Of a stretch of DNA of 64,000 nucleotides, positions 42,590-52,143 are shown in pieces. Location of the stretch: NCBI GenBank assembly GCA_028280455.1, contig JANQLT010000057.1, positions 154,166-218,165 on the forward strand, written 5' to 3'. This DNA comes from Kiloniellales bacterium (GTDB lineage Bacteria; Pseudomonadota; Alphaproteobacteria; Kiloniellales; JAKSDN01). Each line of letters opens with the position of its first letter. Within the stretch, counting starts at the first letter, position 1. A program made the position numbers and the translations under genes. The notes beneath the pieces were generated by a model. That model saw only the letters and a list, made by a program, of their open reading frames with translations. It did not search any database and was not told where the DNA came from.

Positions 42590-43738
42590 TTGACCACATT
42601 CGCGCGCATCTCGGAGCGCAATCGGCATTTCGACCGTCTCGTCGGCCGCCACGACATCAAGTGGCTGGGCCAGAACACGAACCACGCCGATCCGCATCCC
42701 GCGGTCCTCGAGGCCATGACCGACTGCCTGGCGCGCGGCGAGTACCACCTCTACGCGCCGCCGCTCGGGCTGGAGGCCCTGCGCGCGGCGATCCTGGAGG
42801 ATCTCCGCCTCGAGCCGGGGCGCTTCGAAGCCATCGTCACCGATGGCGCCATCGAGGGGCTCTATCACGCCTGCCGCACCCTGCTCGGGCCGGGCGACGA
42901 GATGCTGGTGGCCGACCCGGGCTGGCTCTGGCCGCGCGCCTTCGCGCGCGAGGCGGGCGCCGAGGTCGTCGAGGTGCCGATCTATGACGAGGCCTGCGGC
43001 TATCGCCTCCGTCCGCAAGACCTCGAGGCGAGAGTGACCGAGCGGAGCCGCCTGATCTACCTGGTCGATCCGAACAACCCCACGGGCGCCATCCAGACGG
43101 CGCCGGAGATCGAGGAGATCGCGCGCATCGCCAGGGCCGCGGGCGCCCTCGTGATCCACGATTGCACCTACCGGCATTTCGCGCGCGGGCACAGCCTGCT
43201 TGCGCCACACTATCCGGAGGGCACGGTCACGACCTACAGCTTCTCGAAATGGCTGGGCCTCGCCGGGCTCCGGGTCGGCGCCGTTGTCGCGGCGCCCGAG
43301 CTGGCGGCGCGGCTGGCGACGGCGCCACCCAACAATCTAGGCTCCAGCATCCTCGCCCAAAGGGCGGCCATCGCCGGCCTGCGCACCAAGGAGGCCTGGT
43401 TCCCGGCGGTCGACGCGGCCCAGCGCGCGAACCAGCAGCGGATCAAGGCGGCGGCGCAGGCCATAGAGGGCTATCGGCTCGCCGTCTATCCCTCGCACGG
43501 CAACTTCGTCGCCCTCGACGTGAGCGGGGCCGGCGTCGATCCCGAAGCGCTCTGCCAGGCCTATCTCGACAAGGACATCCTGATTCGCCAAGGCGGCTAT
43601 CACAGCCAGCGCTTCGCCTCGCGCTTCGTCAAGATCAGCACCACCGTGCCGGAGGCATGGGTGGCGGCTTTCTGCGACCTCCTGCCCGAGGCCACGGAGC
43701 AGGCCCGCGCCACGGCAAGCGTGGCGGCGCTTTACTAG
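42590..43738 (+). CDS. PLP-dependent aminotransferase, class I/II
   Basis: This fold-type I enzyme of 382 residues has the substrate-side NTNHADPHPAVLEAM, YAPPLGLEALRAAI, the D-N pair in LVDPNNPTGAI, IHDCTYRHF and the PLP lysine in TYSFSKWLGLAGLR. The C-terminal arginine region is FASRFVKISTTVP. The likely start is the TTG at 42590 with GAGG upstream, because the ATG at 42518 lies inside the operator and would add a proline-rich tail. It is the first operon gene, so transamination or amine-carbonyl exchange is probably an early step in the pathway. Confidence 0.87.
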   Translation: MTTFARISERNRHFDRLVGRHDIKWLGQNTNHADPHPAVLEAMTDCLARGEYHLYAPPLGLEALRAAILEDLRLEPGRFEAIVTDGAIEGLYHACRTLLGPGDEMLVADPGWLWPRAFAREAGAEVVEVPIYDEACGYRLRPQDLEARVTERSRLIYLVDPNNPTGAIQTAPEIEEIARIARAAGALVIHDCTYRHFARGHSLLAPHYPEGTVTTYSFSKWLGLAGLRVGAVVAAPELAARLATAPPNNLGSSILAQRAAIAGLRTKEAWFPAVDAAQRANQQRIKAAAQAIEGYRLAVYPSHGNFVALDVSGAGVDPEALCQAYLDKDILIRQGGYHSQRFASRFVKISTTVPEAWVAAFCDLLPEATEQARATASVAALY

Positions 43739-43750
43739 GGAGAAGAGGCG

Positions 43751-44533
43751 ATGGAGCTCGGGCTTCGCGGCCGACAGGTGCTGATCACGGGGGCCTCACA
43801 GGGCATCGGCGCCGGTGCGGCTGAGGCCTTTGCCGAGGAAGGCTGCAACCTGCATCTCGCCGCGCGCAATGCCGCGGCCCTCGGCGAGCTCGCCGAGCGG
43901 CTGACCGCGACCTACGGAATCGAGGCGCGCTGCCACCCCGTGGATCTCGCCGAGCCGCAGGCCGCGGCAGCCCTCGCCGAAGCCGTCGGCGAGCTCGACG
44001 TGCTGCTCAACAACGCCGGCGACATCCCCGGCGGCAGCCTGGACGCCATCGACAGCGCCGCCTGGCGCGCCGGCTGGAAGGTCAAGGTGGAGGGCTACAT
44101 CGACCTCACCCGCGCGATCTACGCGGCCATGCGCGGCCGCGGGCGGGGCGTCATCATCAACAACATCGGCAACGCCGGGGAGCGGCTGGACGCCGACTAC
44201 ATCGCCGGCACCACGGGAAACGCCGCCTTGATGGCCTTCACCCGCGCGGTCGGCGGCCGCAGCCTTCGCGACGGCATCCGCGTCGTCGGGGTCAATCCCG
44301 GTCCGGTCGACACGGACCGGATCTACAAGCTGCTTCGCCAGCGCGCCAAGGAATGGCTCGGCGACGAGGAGAAATGGCCGGAGCTGCAGGCCCGCTATCC
44401 GCTCGGCCGCCCCGCCAGCGTGCGCGAGGTCGTCGACCTCATGGTCTTCCTGGCCTCGGACCGCTCCGGCTACACCAGCGGCACCGTCATCACGGTCGAC
44501 GGCGGCATCACGTCGTGCAACTCGATCATCTGA
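43751..44533 (+). CDS. Short-chain dehydrogenase/reductase with atypical active site
   Basis: This is a Rossmann enzyme of 260 residues with TGASQGIG (13-20), NNAG (87-90) and a C-terminus GTVITVDGGI. The catalytic YxxxK is Tyr 150-IAG-Thr 154, so lysine is missing, and the usual serine strand reads IINNIGNAG. The phrase YIAGTTGNAALMAFT nevertheless resembles a recognisable SDR subgroup. It may have a changed proton relay or a non-redox role. The gene is tightly packed in the operon, 12 bases after the aminotransferase. Confidence 0.87.
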   Translation: MELGLRGRQVLITGASQGIGAGAAEAFAEEGCNLHLAARNAAALGELAERLTATYGIEARCHPVDLAEPQAAAALAEAVGELDVLLNNAGDIPGGSLDAIDSAAWRAGWKVKVEGYIDLTRAIYAAMRGRGRGVIINNIGNAGERLDADYIAGTTGNAALMAFTRAVGGRSLRDGIRVVGVNPGPVDTDRIYKLLRQRAKEWLGDEEKWPELQARYPLGRPASVREVVDLMVFLASDRSGYTSGTVITVDGGITSCNSII

Positions 44534-44543
44534 GGACGGCACC

Positions 44544-45425
44544 TTGCCCTTCGCGATAACCGGCGATGACGTGAAGCTGCACTACCAAAGCTACGGCAGC
44601 GGCTCGGCGGTGCTCTTCGTCCACGAGTTCGCCGGCAACTGGTGGAGCTGGGAGCCGCAGATCGCCCGCTTCGCCCGCCGCCATCGCTGCATCACCTATG
44701 CCGCGCGCGGCTATCCGCCGTCGGATGTCCCGTCGGAGGCGGCGTCCTATTCGATGGAGCGGGCGGTGCTGGACGCCGTCGCGGTGCTGGACGCGGTCGG
44801 CATCGAGCAAGCCCACGTCGTCGGCCTTTCCAAGGGCGGCTTCACGGCGTTGCACGCCGGATTGAGCCATCCCAGCCGGGTCCGCTCGATCGTCGCCGCC
44901 GGAGTCGGCTACGGCGCGGAGAAGCAGCACGAGACCTATTTCCGAGAGCTCTCGCTGGAGGTCGCCCGGCGCTTCGAGGAGGAGGGCTCCAAGGCCTTCG
45001 CGCCGGTCTATGCCCAAGGTGCCGCGCGGGTTCAGTTCCGTGACAAGGACCCGCTCGGATGGGGCCTCTTCGTCGAGCGCCTGGCGCAGCACGATGCCAT
45101 CGGGGCCGCGAACACGATGCGCGGCGTGCAGGCCCGCCGGCCATCGCTCTACGACCTGGAAGAGCGGTTCCGCGCCATGGACGTGCCGACCCTCATCGTC
45201 AACGGGGACGAGGACGACCACTGCCTGCAGCCGGGGCTCTTCCTCAAGCGGGTCATCCCGCGCAGCGGCCTGGCCGTGCTGCCGAAGACGGGCCACACCG
45301 TGAACCTGGAGGAGCCGGAGCTGTTCAATCGGCTGCTGGCCGAGTTTCTCGCCCAGGTCGAGGCCGGCCGATGGATGCCGCGCGATCCCGACGCCGACCC
45401 CGGCCAGATCATGCGGACCGAATGA
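44544..45425 (+). CDS. Alpha/beta-fold hydrolase
   Basis: This 293-residue hydrolase starts with TTG at 44544, nine bases after GAGGA. The oxyanion region is VLFVHEFAGNWWSW, then AARGYPPSD, the nucleophile elbow GLSKGG (Ser 96), the acid in IVNGDEDDHCLQ and the histidine in PKTGHTVNLEEPE. It could cleave an ester, lactone or carbon-carbon bond in the pathway. It belongs to the same operon as the aminotransferase and SDR genes. Confidence 0.87.
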   Translation: MPFAITGDDVKLHYQSYGSGSAVLFVHEFAGNWWSWEPQIARFARRHRCITYAARGYPPSDVPSEAASYSMERAVLDAVAVLDAVGIEQAHVVGLSKGGFTALHAGLSHPSRVRSIVAAGVGYGAEKQHETYFRELSLEVARRFEEEGSKAFAPVYAQGAARVQFRDKDPLGWGLFVERLAQHDAIGAANTMRGVQARRPSLYDLEERFRAMDVPTLIVNGDEDDHCLQPGLFLKRVIPRSGLAVLPKTGHTVNLEEPELFNRLLAEFLAQVEAGRWMPRDPDADPGQIMRTE

Positions 45426-45518
45426 TCATGGACGATCCCCTGCCCTCCGGCGTGATCTCCGTCCCCGGCAGGGACGGCGTCAGCCAGGCCGGGACCGGCG
45501 CGGTCCGGGAGCCGACCG

Positions 45519-47025
45519 ATGGGTAGCGCGCTTGCCGTCGACGGCGGGCCGGCGCCCCGGCACCGGCTCTTCTATGGCGGCGCGTGGCGTGCCCCGGAGA
45601 CGGAGGCCGCGATCGAGGTGCGCAGCCCGGCCACCTTGGAGCTTCTGGCCAGCGTGCCGATGGCCTCGGCCGCCGACGTGGACGCGGCCGTCGGCGCCGC
45701 GCGGGCCGCCCTCGCCGGCTGGTCGGCACTGGACAGCGCCGAGCGCGCGCGGCACCTGCGCGCCTTCGCCGATCTCATCGGCGCGCGGATCGACGAGCTG
45801 GCCGCGCTCGAGTCCGCGGTGACCGGCCGTCCGATCCGCGAGATGCGCGCGCAGATGGGCCGGATTCCCGAGTGGCTGGACTACTTCGCCGCGATCGCCA
45901 TGGGCTTGGAGGCGGAGGCGAACAGCGTGAAGGGCGGCCTGGTGACCGTCACGCGCTACGAGGCCATGGGCGTCTGCGCCCTGCTGACACCGTGGAACCA
46001 CCCGGTCCTGATTCTAGTGAAGAAGCTGGCGGCCGCCCTGGCGGCCGGCAATTGCTGTGTCGTCAAGCCCTCGGAACTGGCCCCGGTTTCGCCGCTGCTG
46101 CTGGCGGAATGGGCGGCCGAGGCGGGGCTGCCGGATGGCGTGGTCAACGTCGTGACCGGCGCCGGCGAGACCGGTGCCCTGCTCTGCGACCATCCCCAGG
46201 TCGTCCGCATCGATCTGACCGGCGGCACGGAGACCGGGCGCAAGGTTGCCGCGCGCGCCGGGCAGCGGCTGGTCCCCTGCACCCTCGAGCTCGGCGGCAA
46301 GACACCGGTGCTGGTCTTCGCCGACACACCCCTGGAGGAAGCGGCCGCCGGCGCCGCCTTCGCCGCCTTCATTGCAGCGGGCCAGACCTGCGTCTCCGGC
46401 ACCCGTTTTCTGGTCGAGCGCTCGCTCTACGAGCCCTTCGTGGCGGCCTTCGCCGAGCGGGCGCGTGCGATCAGGCTCGGCGATCCGGCCGACCCCGAAA
46501 CCGAGATGGGCCCGGTCATCTCGGCCGCCTCGCGCGACCGTTGCCTGCAGGCGATGGAAGAGGCGCGCGCCGCCGGGGCGCGCTGCGCGGCCGGCGGCGG
46601 CAGCCCGACGCTCGCGCCGCCCTTCGACCGCGGCCACTTCGTCGAGCCCACGGTCTTCGCAGAGGTCTCGCCGGACATGGCGCTGTTTCGGGAGGAGCTG
46701 TTCGGGCCGGTCGTCTCGGTCACGCCCTTCGAGGACGAGGCGCAAGCGGTCGCGCTGGCCAACGACAGCGCCTACGCCCTCGGCGCGGCGCTCTGGACGC
46801 GGGACGTGACCCGCGCCCTGCGGGTCGGCAATCGGCTGCGCGCCGGCGTCCTCTGGGTCAACGACCACCACAAGAACGACCCGCGCGCCATCTGGGGCGG
46901 CTTCGGGGACAGCGGCTTCGGCAAAGAGAACGGCTGGGATGCGCTCAAGAGCTACCTGAACAAGCGCAGCATGACGCTGCGCAGCAACCCGGCCTTCGAC
47001 GACTGGTTCGGCGGCGGCCAAAGAT

Positions 47026-47033
<8 letters not shown>
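45519..47033 (+). CDS. NAD(P)-dependent aldehyde dehydrogenase
   Basis: This 504-residue enzyme has ALLTPWNHPVLILVKKLAAAL, KPSELAPVSP, the glutamate in CTLELGGKTP and the catalytic cysteine in AAGQTCVSGTR. The terminal segment reads WGGFGDSGFGKENG, where aspartate replaces the more usual lysine-rich signature. The ATG at 45519 is 93 bases after the hydrolase. It overlaps the ATPase gene by eight bases. In this operon it would oxidise the aldehyde produced by transamination or by the dehydrogenase complex. Confidence 0.9.
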
Positions 47034-47891
<858 letters not shown>

Positions 47892-47895
<4 letters not shown>

Positions 47896-48725
47896 CCAGG
47901 ACCAGCAGCACGCCGATCGACACCCGGGAGCGGGGCTGGGCGGGCGGTCGCCTCGGCGCCGCCCTGGGTGTTCTCCTGCCGCCGCTCGCCGCCTTCGTCG
48001 TCATGGCCGGCGTCTGGGAGGCGGCGGTGCTGTTGTTCGAGATCCCGGCCTACATCCTGCCGGCGCCGAGCCGAATCTGGGTCTCGCTGATCAAGGACGG
48101 CGGCTCCATCCTGGGTCACACCGGCATCACTCTCTTCGAGGCCGTGGCCGGTTTCACGATCGGCTCCTGCCTCGGGGCGCTGCTCGGGATCGCCTTCGCC
48201 TACTCGAGGATACTGGCGCGCGGCCTACTGCCTTATGTGATCGCCGCCAACACCATCCCGGTCGTGGCCATCGCGCCGATCATCATCCTCTGGTTCGGAC
48301 ACGGCATTCCGTCGAAGATCGCGGTGACCGCGTTCCTCTCCTTCTTTCCGCTCGCCCTGAACATGATGAAGGGCCTGCAGTCCTACGATCACACGGTGAT
48401 GGACGTGTTTCACGTCGCCGCCGCCAGTCCCTGGCAGCGCTTCGCGAAGATGCGCCTGCCCTCCTCTCTGCCCTACGTCTTCGTGGGCTTGAAGCTGAAC
48501 GTCACCTTCTCGGTGATCGGCGCGATCATCGCCGAGTTCGTTCAGGCGGACCGGGGCTTGGGCTTCGTGATCATGACCGCCTATCGCACGCTCAACATGC
48601 CGCGGCTGTGGGCCGCGATGCTGATGTCCGCGATCATCGGAATTCTCTTCTTCGCCCTGGTGGCGTTGATCGAGCGCTTGCTGATTCCCTGGCACAGCTC
48701 CATGCGGGATCGGGTGCGCGGCTAG
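47892..48725 (+). CDS. ABC transporter permease (SsuC/TauC type)
   Basis: This inner-membrane permease of 277 residues begins with GTG overlapping the ATPase stop (GTGA). It has six helices. The coupling segment reads MMKGLQSYDHTVMDVFHVAAASPWQRF, and GAIIAEFVQADRGLGFVIM near the end is characteristic of the taurine/nitrate class. Confidence 0.92.
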
Positions 48726-48756
48726 AGCCTTGACCATGTAAGAGGGAGGCACAGAC

Positions 48757-49773
48757 ATGGAAACGAGAGATGTATTGCGCGGCGTCGCCGCAACCGGCTT
48801 GAGCCTGGGCCTGCTTTCGGGCGCGGCGCAGGCGGAGGAGACGATGCGCTTGGAATGGGTGATCCAGGGCCAGTTCGCCGGTCCGATCGTCGCCCAGGAC
48901 AAGGGTTACTACAAAGAGGCCGGCGTCGACATGAAGCTGCTGCCGGCCGGCCCCGACATCAAGCCGGGCGTGACGGTGGCGCAAGGGACCGACAGCTTCG
49001 GCATCGGCCATCCCAACCAGGTCATCGCCGCACGCTCCAACGGCGTTCCGCTGGTCATGGTGCTCCAGTTCGGCCAGAAGAGCGCGACCACCTACGTCGC
49101 CCGCAAGGAGTCCGGCATCAAGAGGGTCGAGGACATGCCCGGTCGCAGCGTCGGCCTCTGGTTCGGCGGCGACGAGCACGAGTTCCTGGCCATGCTGGGC
49201 GCCGCGGGCGTCAAGCAAGGCGACGTCAAGATCATCAGTCAGGGCTATGACATCGTCGGCTGGCTCAATGGCGACTACGAGGTCATGCAGGTCACGCTCT
49301 ACAACGAGCTGCTGCAGGTCCTGGGCCAAGGCTACAAGCGGCAGGACCTGGTCTTTCTCGATCCGGCCGACTACGGCGTGGCCCTGGTCTCCGGCGGGAT
49401 CTTCACCACCGAGAAGATGATCGAGCAGAAGCCCGGCGAGGTTCAGGCCATGGTCGACGCCACGATGCGCGGCTGGAAGGAGGCGCTCGACGACCCCCGG
49501 GCGGCCGCCGAGATCGTCCTCAAGTACAACAGCGAGCTCGAGCTGGACCAACAGGTCGGCCAGATCAAGGCCATGGGCGGGCTGATCTGCGCCGGCCCGA
49601 CCTTGGAGGGCAAGTTCGGCCAGTCGGTCATGGCGGATTGGCAGACCTCGCAGGAGGTGCTGCTCGGCGCCAAGCTCATCGAGCAGGGCATCGACCTGAA
49701 GGAAGGCTTCACCAACCGCTTCTGGGAGGCGGCGCCGGCCGCCTACAAGACGGTGTCCTGCGGCGGCGAGTGA
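48757..49773 (+). CDS. ABC transporter substrate-binding protein, NMT1/THI5-like
   Basis: This is the periplasmic receptor of the importer, 338 residues. A short signal peptide ends near GAAQAEE. Family segments are RLEWVIQGQFAGPIVAQDKGYYKEAGVD, LLPAGPDIKPGVTVAQGTDSFGIG, and WFGGDEHEFLAMLGAAGV. GGGAGG lies upstream of the ATG. NMT1-like receptors bind pyrimidines, taurine, riboflavin and other compounds, so the ligand is open. The total operon argues for a nitrogen-containing organic substrate. Confidence 0.9.
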   Translation: METRDVLRGVAATGLSLGLLSGAAQAEETMRLEWVIQGQFAGPIVAQDKGYYKEAGVDMKLLPAGPDIKPGVTVAQGTDSFGIGHPNQVIAARSNGVPLVMVLQFGQKSATTYVARKESGIKRVEDMPGRSVGLWFGGDEHEFLAMLGAAGVKQGDVKIISQGYDIVGWLNGDYEVMQVTLYNELLQVLGQGYKRQDLVFLDPADYGVALVSGGIFTTEKMIEQKPGEVQAMVDATMRGWKEALDDPRAAAEIVLKYNSELELDQQVGQIKAMGGLICAGPTLEGKFGQSVMADWQTSQEVLLGAKLIEQGIDLKEGFTNRFWEAAPAAYKTVSCGGE

Positions 49774-49823
49774 TGGCCTGACGAGCAAAGGGAGCCGGGG
49801 CCGCAGGGCCCCGGCTTCGCGCC

Positions 49824-50759
49824 ATGCAGTCCGTTCGCCTCCGTCTCCTCTGGCATCCGCAGCCGCAGTTCGCCGGGGCGTTGCTCGCCGAGCACGCGGG
49901 CCTCGCCCGGAGGCGCGGGGTCGCGCTGCGCTGTCAGGCGATGGTGCCCGGCCAAGGGCCCGTCGAGGCGCTGCTGGCCGGGGAGGCCGAGCTCGCCATC
50001 GCGAGCCCGTCCCACCTCCTGGAGAGCGCGCAACCCTCCGCATTGGCGCTGCTGCTGGCCTTCCAACAGGAAAGCCCCCTGGTCTATCCGGCTCGGCGGG
50101 ACCGCGGCGTCGCAGCCATCGGTGACCTCGCCGGCAAGCGCGCCGCCGTCTGGCCCGGCGGCGAGGACCTGGAATTCCGATGGATGCTGGCGCGGGCGGG
50201 AATCGACCCCGCGGCGGTGGAGCGGGTCGCGACGCTCGACACGGTCGCGGCCCTGCTGGAGGGGGAAGTCGCCTGTGCGCAGATGACGAGCTACCACGAG
50301 TATCGCGCGTTCCTGGCCGGCGGCGGGGAGCCCGAGTCCGTCGTCGTCTTCCGGGCGGCCGACCAGGCGGCCGACCTGATCAAGGACGGCGTCCTGGCCC
50401 GGCGCGACTGGATCGAGTCGGACCCGGCACGCGCGCAGGCGGCCGTGGACAGCCTGCTCGAGGGCTGGACGCGCGCGCTCGACGAGCCGCAAAGGGCCCT
50501 TGCCCTGTGCCGCGAGCTGCGCCCGGACATGGACCGCCATCACCATGAGGCGCAGTATCGTGACATTCGTGCGCTGATCCTCTCCGGGGCGACCTTGCGG
50601 GAAGGCCTCGGATGTCCGCTGGAGAGTCACATGGAGCGGGCCGCTTGCGCCCTGGCCGAGGTCGAGACGCGCCGCCTCGATGAGCCGAGCAGGGCTTTCG
50701 TCGATGCCCGCTTCTGGCGCGCGGCACCGGAGGCCCTGCGTCGGAGCGACTGGTCTTGA
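49824..50759 (+). CDS. NMT1/THI5-like protein without a signal peptide
   Basis: This 311-residue protein has the same fold pattern as the receptor before it: RLLWHPQPQFAGALLAEHAGLARRRGVAL, AGEAELAIASPSHLLES, GDLAGKRAAVWPGGEDLEFRWMLARAGID, then VACAQMTSYHEYRAF. The N-terminus MQSVRLRLLWHPQPQ is already the first beta strand, with no leader, so it should stay in the cytoplasm. It may be an intracellular ligand sensor, a carrier or an enzyme like THI5. It is followed, with overlapping TTGA, by the dehydrogenase genes. Confidence 0.8.
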   Translation: MQSVRLRLLWHPQPQFAGALLAEHAGLARRRGVALRCQAMVPGQGPVEALLAGEAELAIASPSHLLESAQPSALALLLAFQQESPLVYPARRDRGVAAIGDLAGKRAAVWPGGEDLEFRWMLARAGIDPAAVERVATLDTVAALLEGEVACAQMTSYHEYRAFLAGGGEPESVVVFRAADQAADLIKDGVLARRDWIESDPARAQAAVDSLLEGWTRALDEPQRALALCRELRPDMDRHHHEAQYRDIRALILSGATLREGLGCPLESHMERAACALAEVETRRLDEPSRAFVDARFWRAAPEALRRSDWS

Positions 50760-51895
50760 CGCGCTCGGTCCTGGTCGTCGGGGCCGGCATCGTCGGCGCC
50801 GCCGTGACCTTGGCCCTGGCCCGCAAGGGGCATCGGGTGACCCTGCTGGAGCAGGGCACGCTGGGCGGCGCGGTGTCGGGCGCGAGCCTGGCATGCCTCG
50901 GCACCCACATGATCGACTCCGAGGAGCTGCCGCTTCTGATCTGGAGTTGCCGGGCCTGGCGGCAGCTCGCCGAGGAGATCGGAGCGGATATCGAGTACCG
51001 GCGGTGCGGCCAGATCCGCTTCATCGAGCGCGAGGCCGATGTTGCCGTCGCGGAGCGCTGGATCGCGGAGGAGCGGGCGGCGGGGCTGGCGCCGACGCTG
51101 CTCACCCCGGCGGCGCTCCGCGCGTTGGAGCCCGCGCTCACGGGCGACGTCGTGGCCGCCACCCATTCGCCCGGCGATGCTGTGGTCAATCCCTTCCTCG
51201 CCCTGCGGGCGATCCTGCGCGCCGCCCGCAGCTTGGGCGCCGACGTCCGGCCGCACAGGCCGGCGCGGCAGGTCGAGGTCGAGGCGGGCCGCGTGGTCGG
51301 AGTCCGGACCGATGCCGGCCCTGTCGCGGCCGACGCGGTCGTGCTGGCGGCCGGACCCTGGACGGCGCGGCTGGCGGCGGGCTGCGGCGTCGCCTTGCCG
51401 ATCCGCCCGCGCAAGGCGCAGTGCCTGGCCACGGTCGCCCGGCCGCCGACCATAGGTGCGGTCGTCGGCGCTTGCGAGTCCACCGGCGGCGTGGAGGCCG
51501 GCTACACGCAGATTCAGCAGGCCCGGAGCGGCCAGATCCTGTTCAACAGCGTGCTGGCGGGCGGCCTGTCCGAGGACGGCGCCCAGGACCGCTCGCCGGA
51601 GGTCGACCCGCGCTTCGTGCGCGATTCGGTGACGACGCTGCTGCGCCTGTTCCCGTCATTGGGCGGCATCGAGCTCTTGCGCTCCTGGGTCCGCTTCGAG
51701 GCGGTGGCGCCGGACGACCGCTTCCTGATCGGGCCGGCCGGCCCGGCGGGCTTGTTCATCGCCGCCGGAGACGCCGGCACGGGCTTCGTGCGGGCGCCGG
51801 CCGTAGGTCACCTGATCGCGCAGATGCTGGCCGAAGACGCGCTCTCCTTTCGTGGCGAGCTCTACGCGCCGAGCCGCTTCGCGGCGGCGGCATGA
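50756..51895 (+). CDS. FAD-dependent amine/opine dehydrogenase, beta subunit (DAO family)
   Basis: This 379-residue flavoprotein has an N-terminal dinucleotide fold VLVVGAGIVGAAVTLALARKG and a DAO-type C-terminus LFIAAGDAGTGFVRAPAVGHLIA. It starts with a TTG overlapping the preceding stop. Together with the next two genes it matches the three-subunit layout of opine oxidases (OoxB/NoxB) and hydrogen cyanide synthase (HcnC). It would oxidise the C-N bond of a secondary amine or amino acid. Confidence 0.85.
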   Translation: MTRSVLVVGAGIVGAAVTLALARKGHRVTLLEQGTLGGAVSGASLACLGTHMIDSEELPLLIWSCRAWRQLAEEIGADIEYRRCGQIRFIEREADVAVAERWIAEERAAGLAPTLLTPAALRALEPALTGDVVAATHSPGDAVVNPFLALRAILRAARSLGADVRPHRPARQVEVEAGRVVGVRTDAGPVAADAVVLAAGPWTARLAAGCGVALPIRPRKAQCLATVARPPTIGAVVGACESTGGVEAGYTQIQQARSGQILFNSVLAGGLSEDGAQDRSPEVDPRFVRDSVTTLLRLFPSLGGIELLRSWVRFEAVAPDDRFLIGPAGPAGLFIAAGDAGTGFVRAPAVGHLIAQMLAEDALSFRGELYAPSRFAAAA

Positions 51896-52143
51896 GCGCG
51901 CACGTCACCATCTTCGTGGACGGCGAAGCGCACGAGGTGCCCGAGGGGCTGCTCTTGGGCCATGCCCTTCACGCGCTGGGGAACGCACGCCTGCGGCGTA
52001 CGCCCAGGTCGGGCGCGCCGCGCGGCCTGTTCTGCGGGATGGGGGTCTGCTTCGACTGCCTGGTCGAGATCGACGGCCGCGCCGCGGCCCGCGCCTGCGT
52101 CGAGCCGGTGCGCGCGGGCATGCGGGTCAGGACCGGCCGATGA
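51892..52143 (+). CDS. Small [2Fe-2S] subunit of the dehydrogenase (HcnA/OoxD-like)
   Basis: This 83-residue protein overlaps both neighbours as ATGA. It starts MSAHVTIFVDGEAHEVPEG and has GLFCGMGVCFDCLVEIDGR, a CxxxxCxxC loop, and a fourth cysteine in RACVEPVRAG, giving a plant-type [2Fe-2S] site. It links electron transfer between the two flavin subunits. It is easily missed because a longer unrelated frame covers it. Confidence 0.87.
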   Translation: MSAHVTIFVDGEAHEVPEGLLLGHALHALGNARLRRTPRSGAPRGLFCGMGVCFDCLVEIDGRAAARACVEPVRAGMRVRTGR

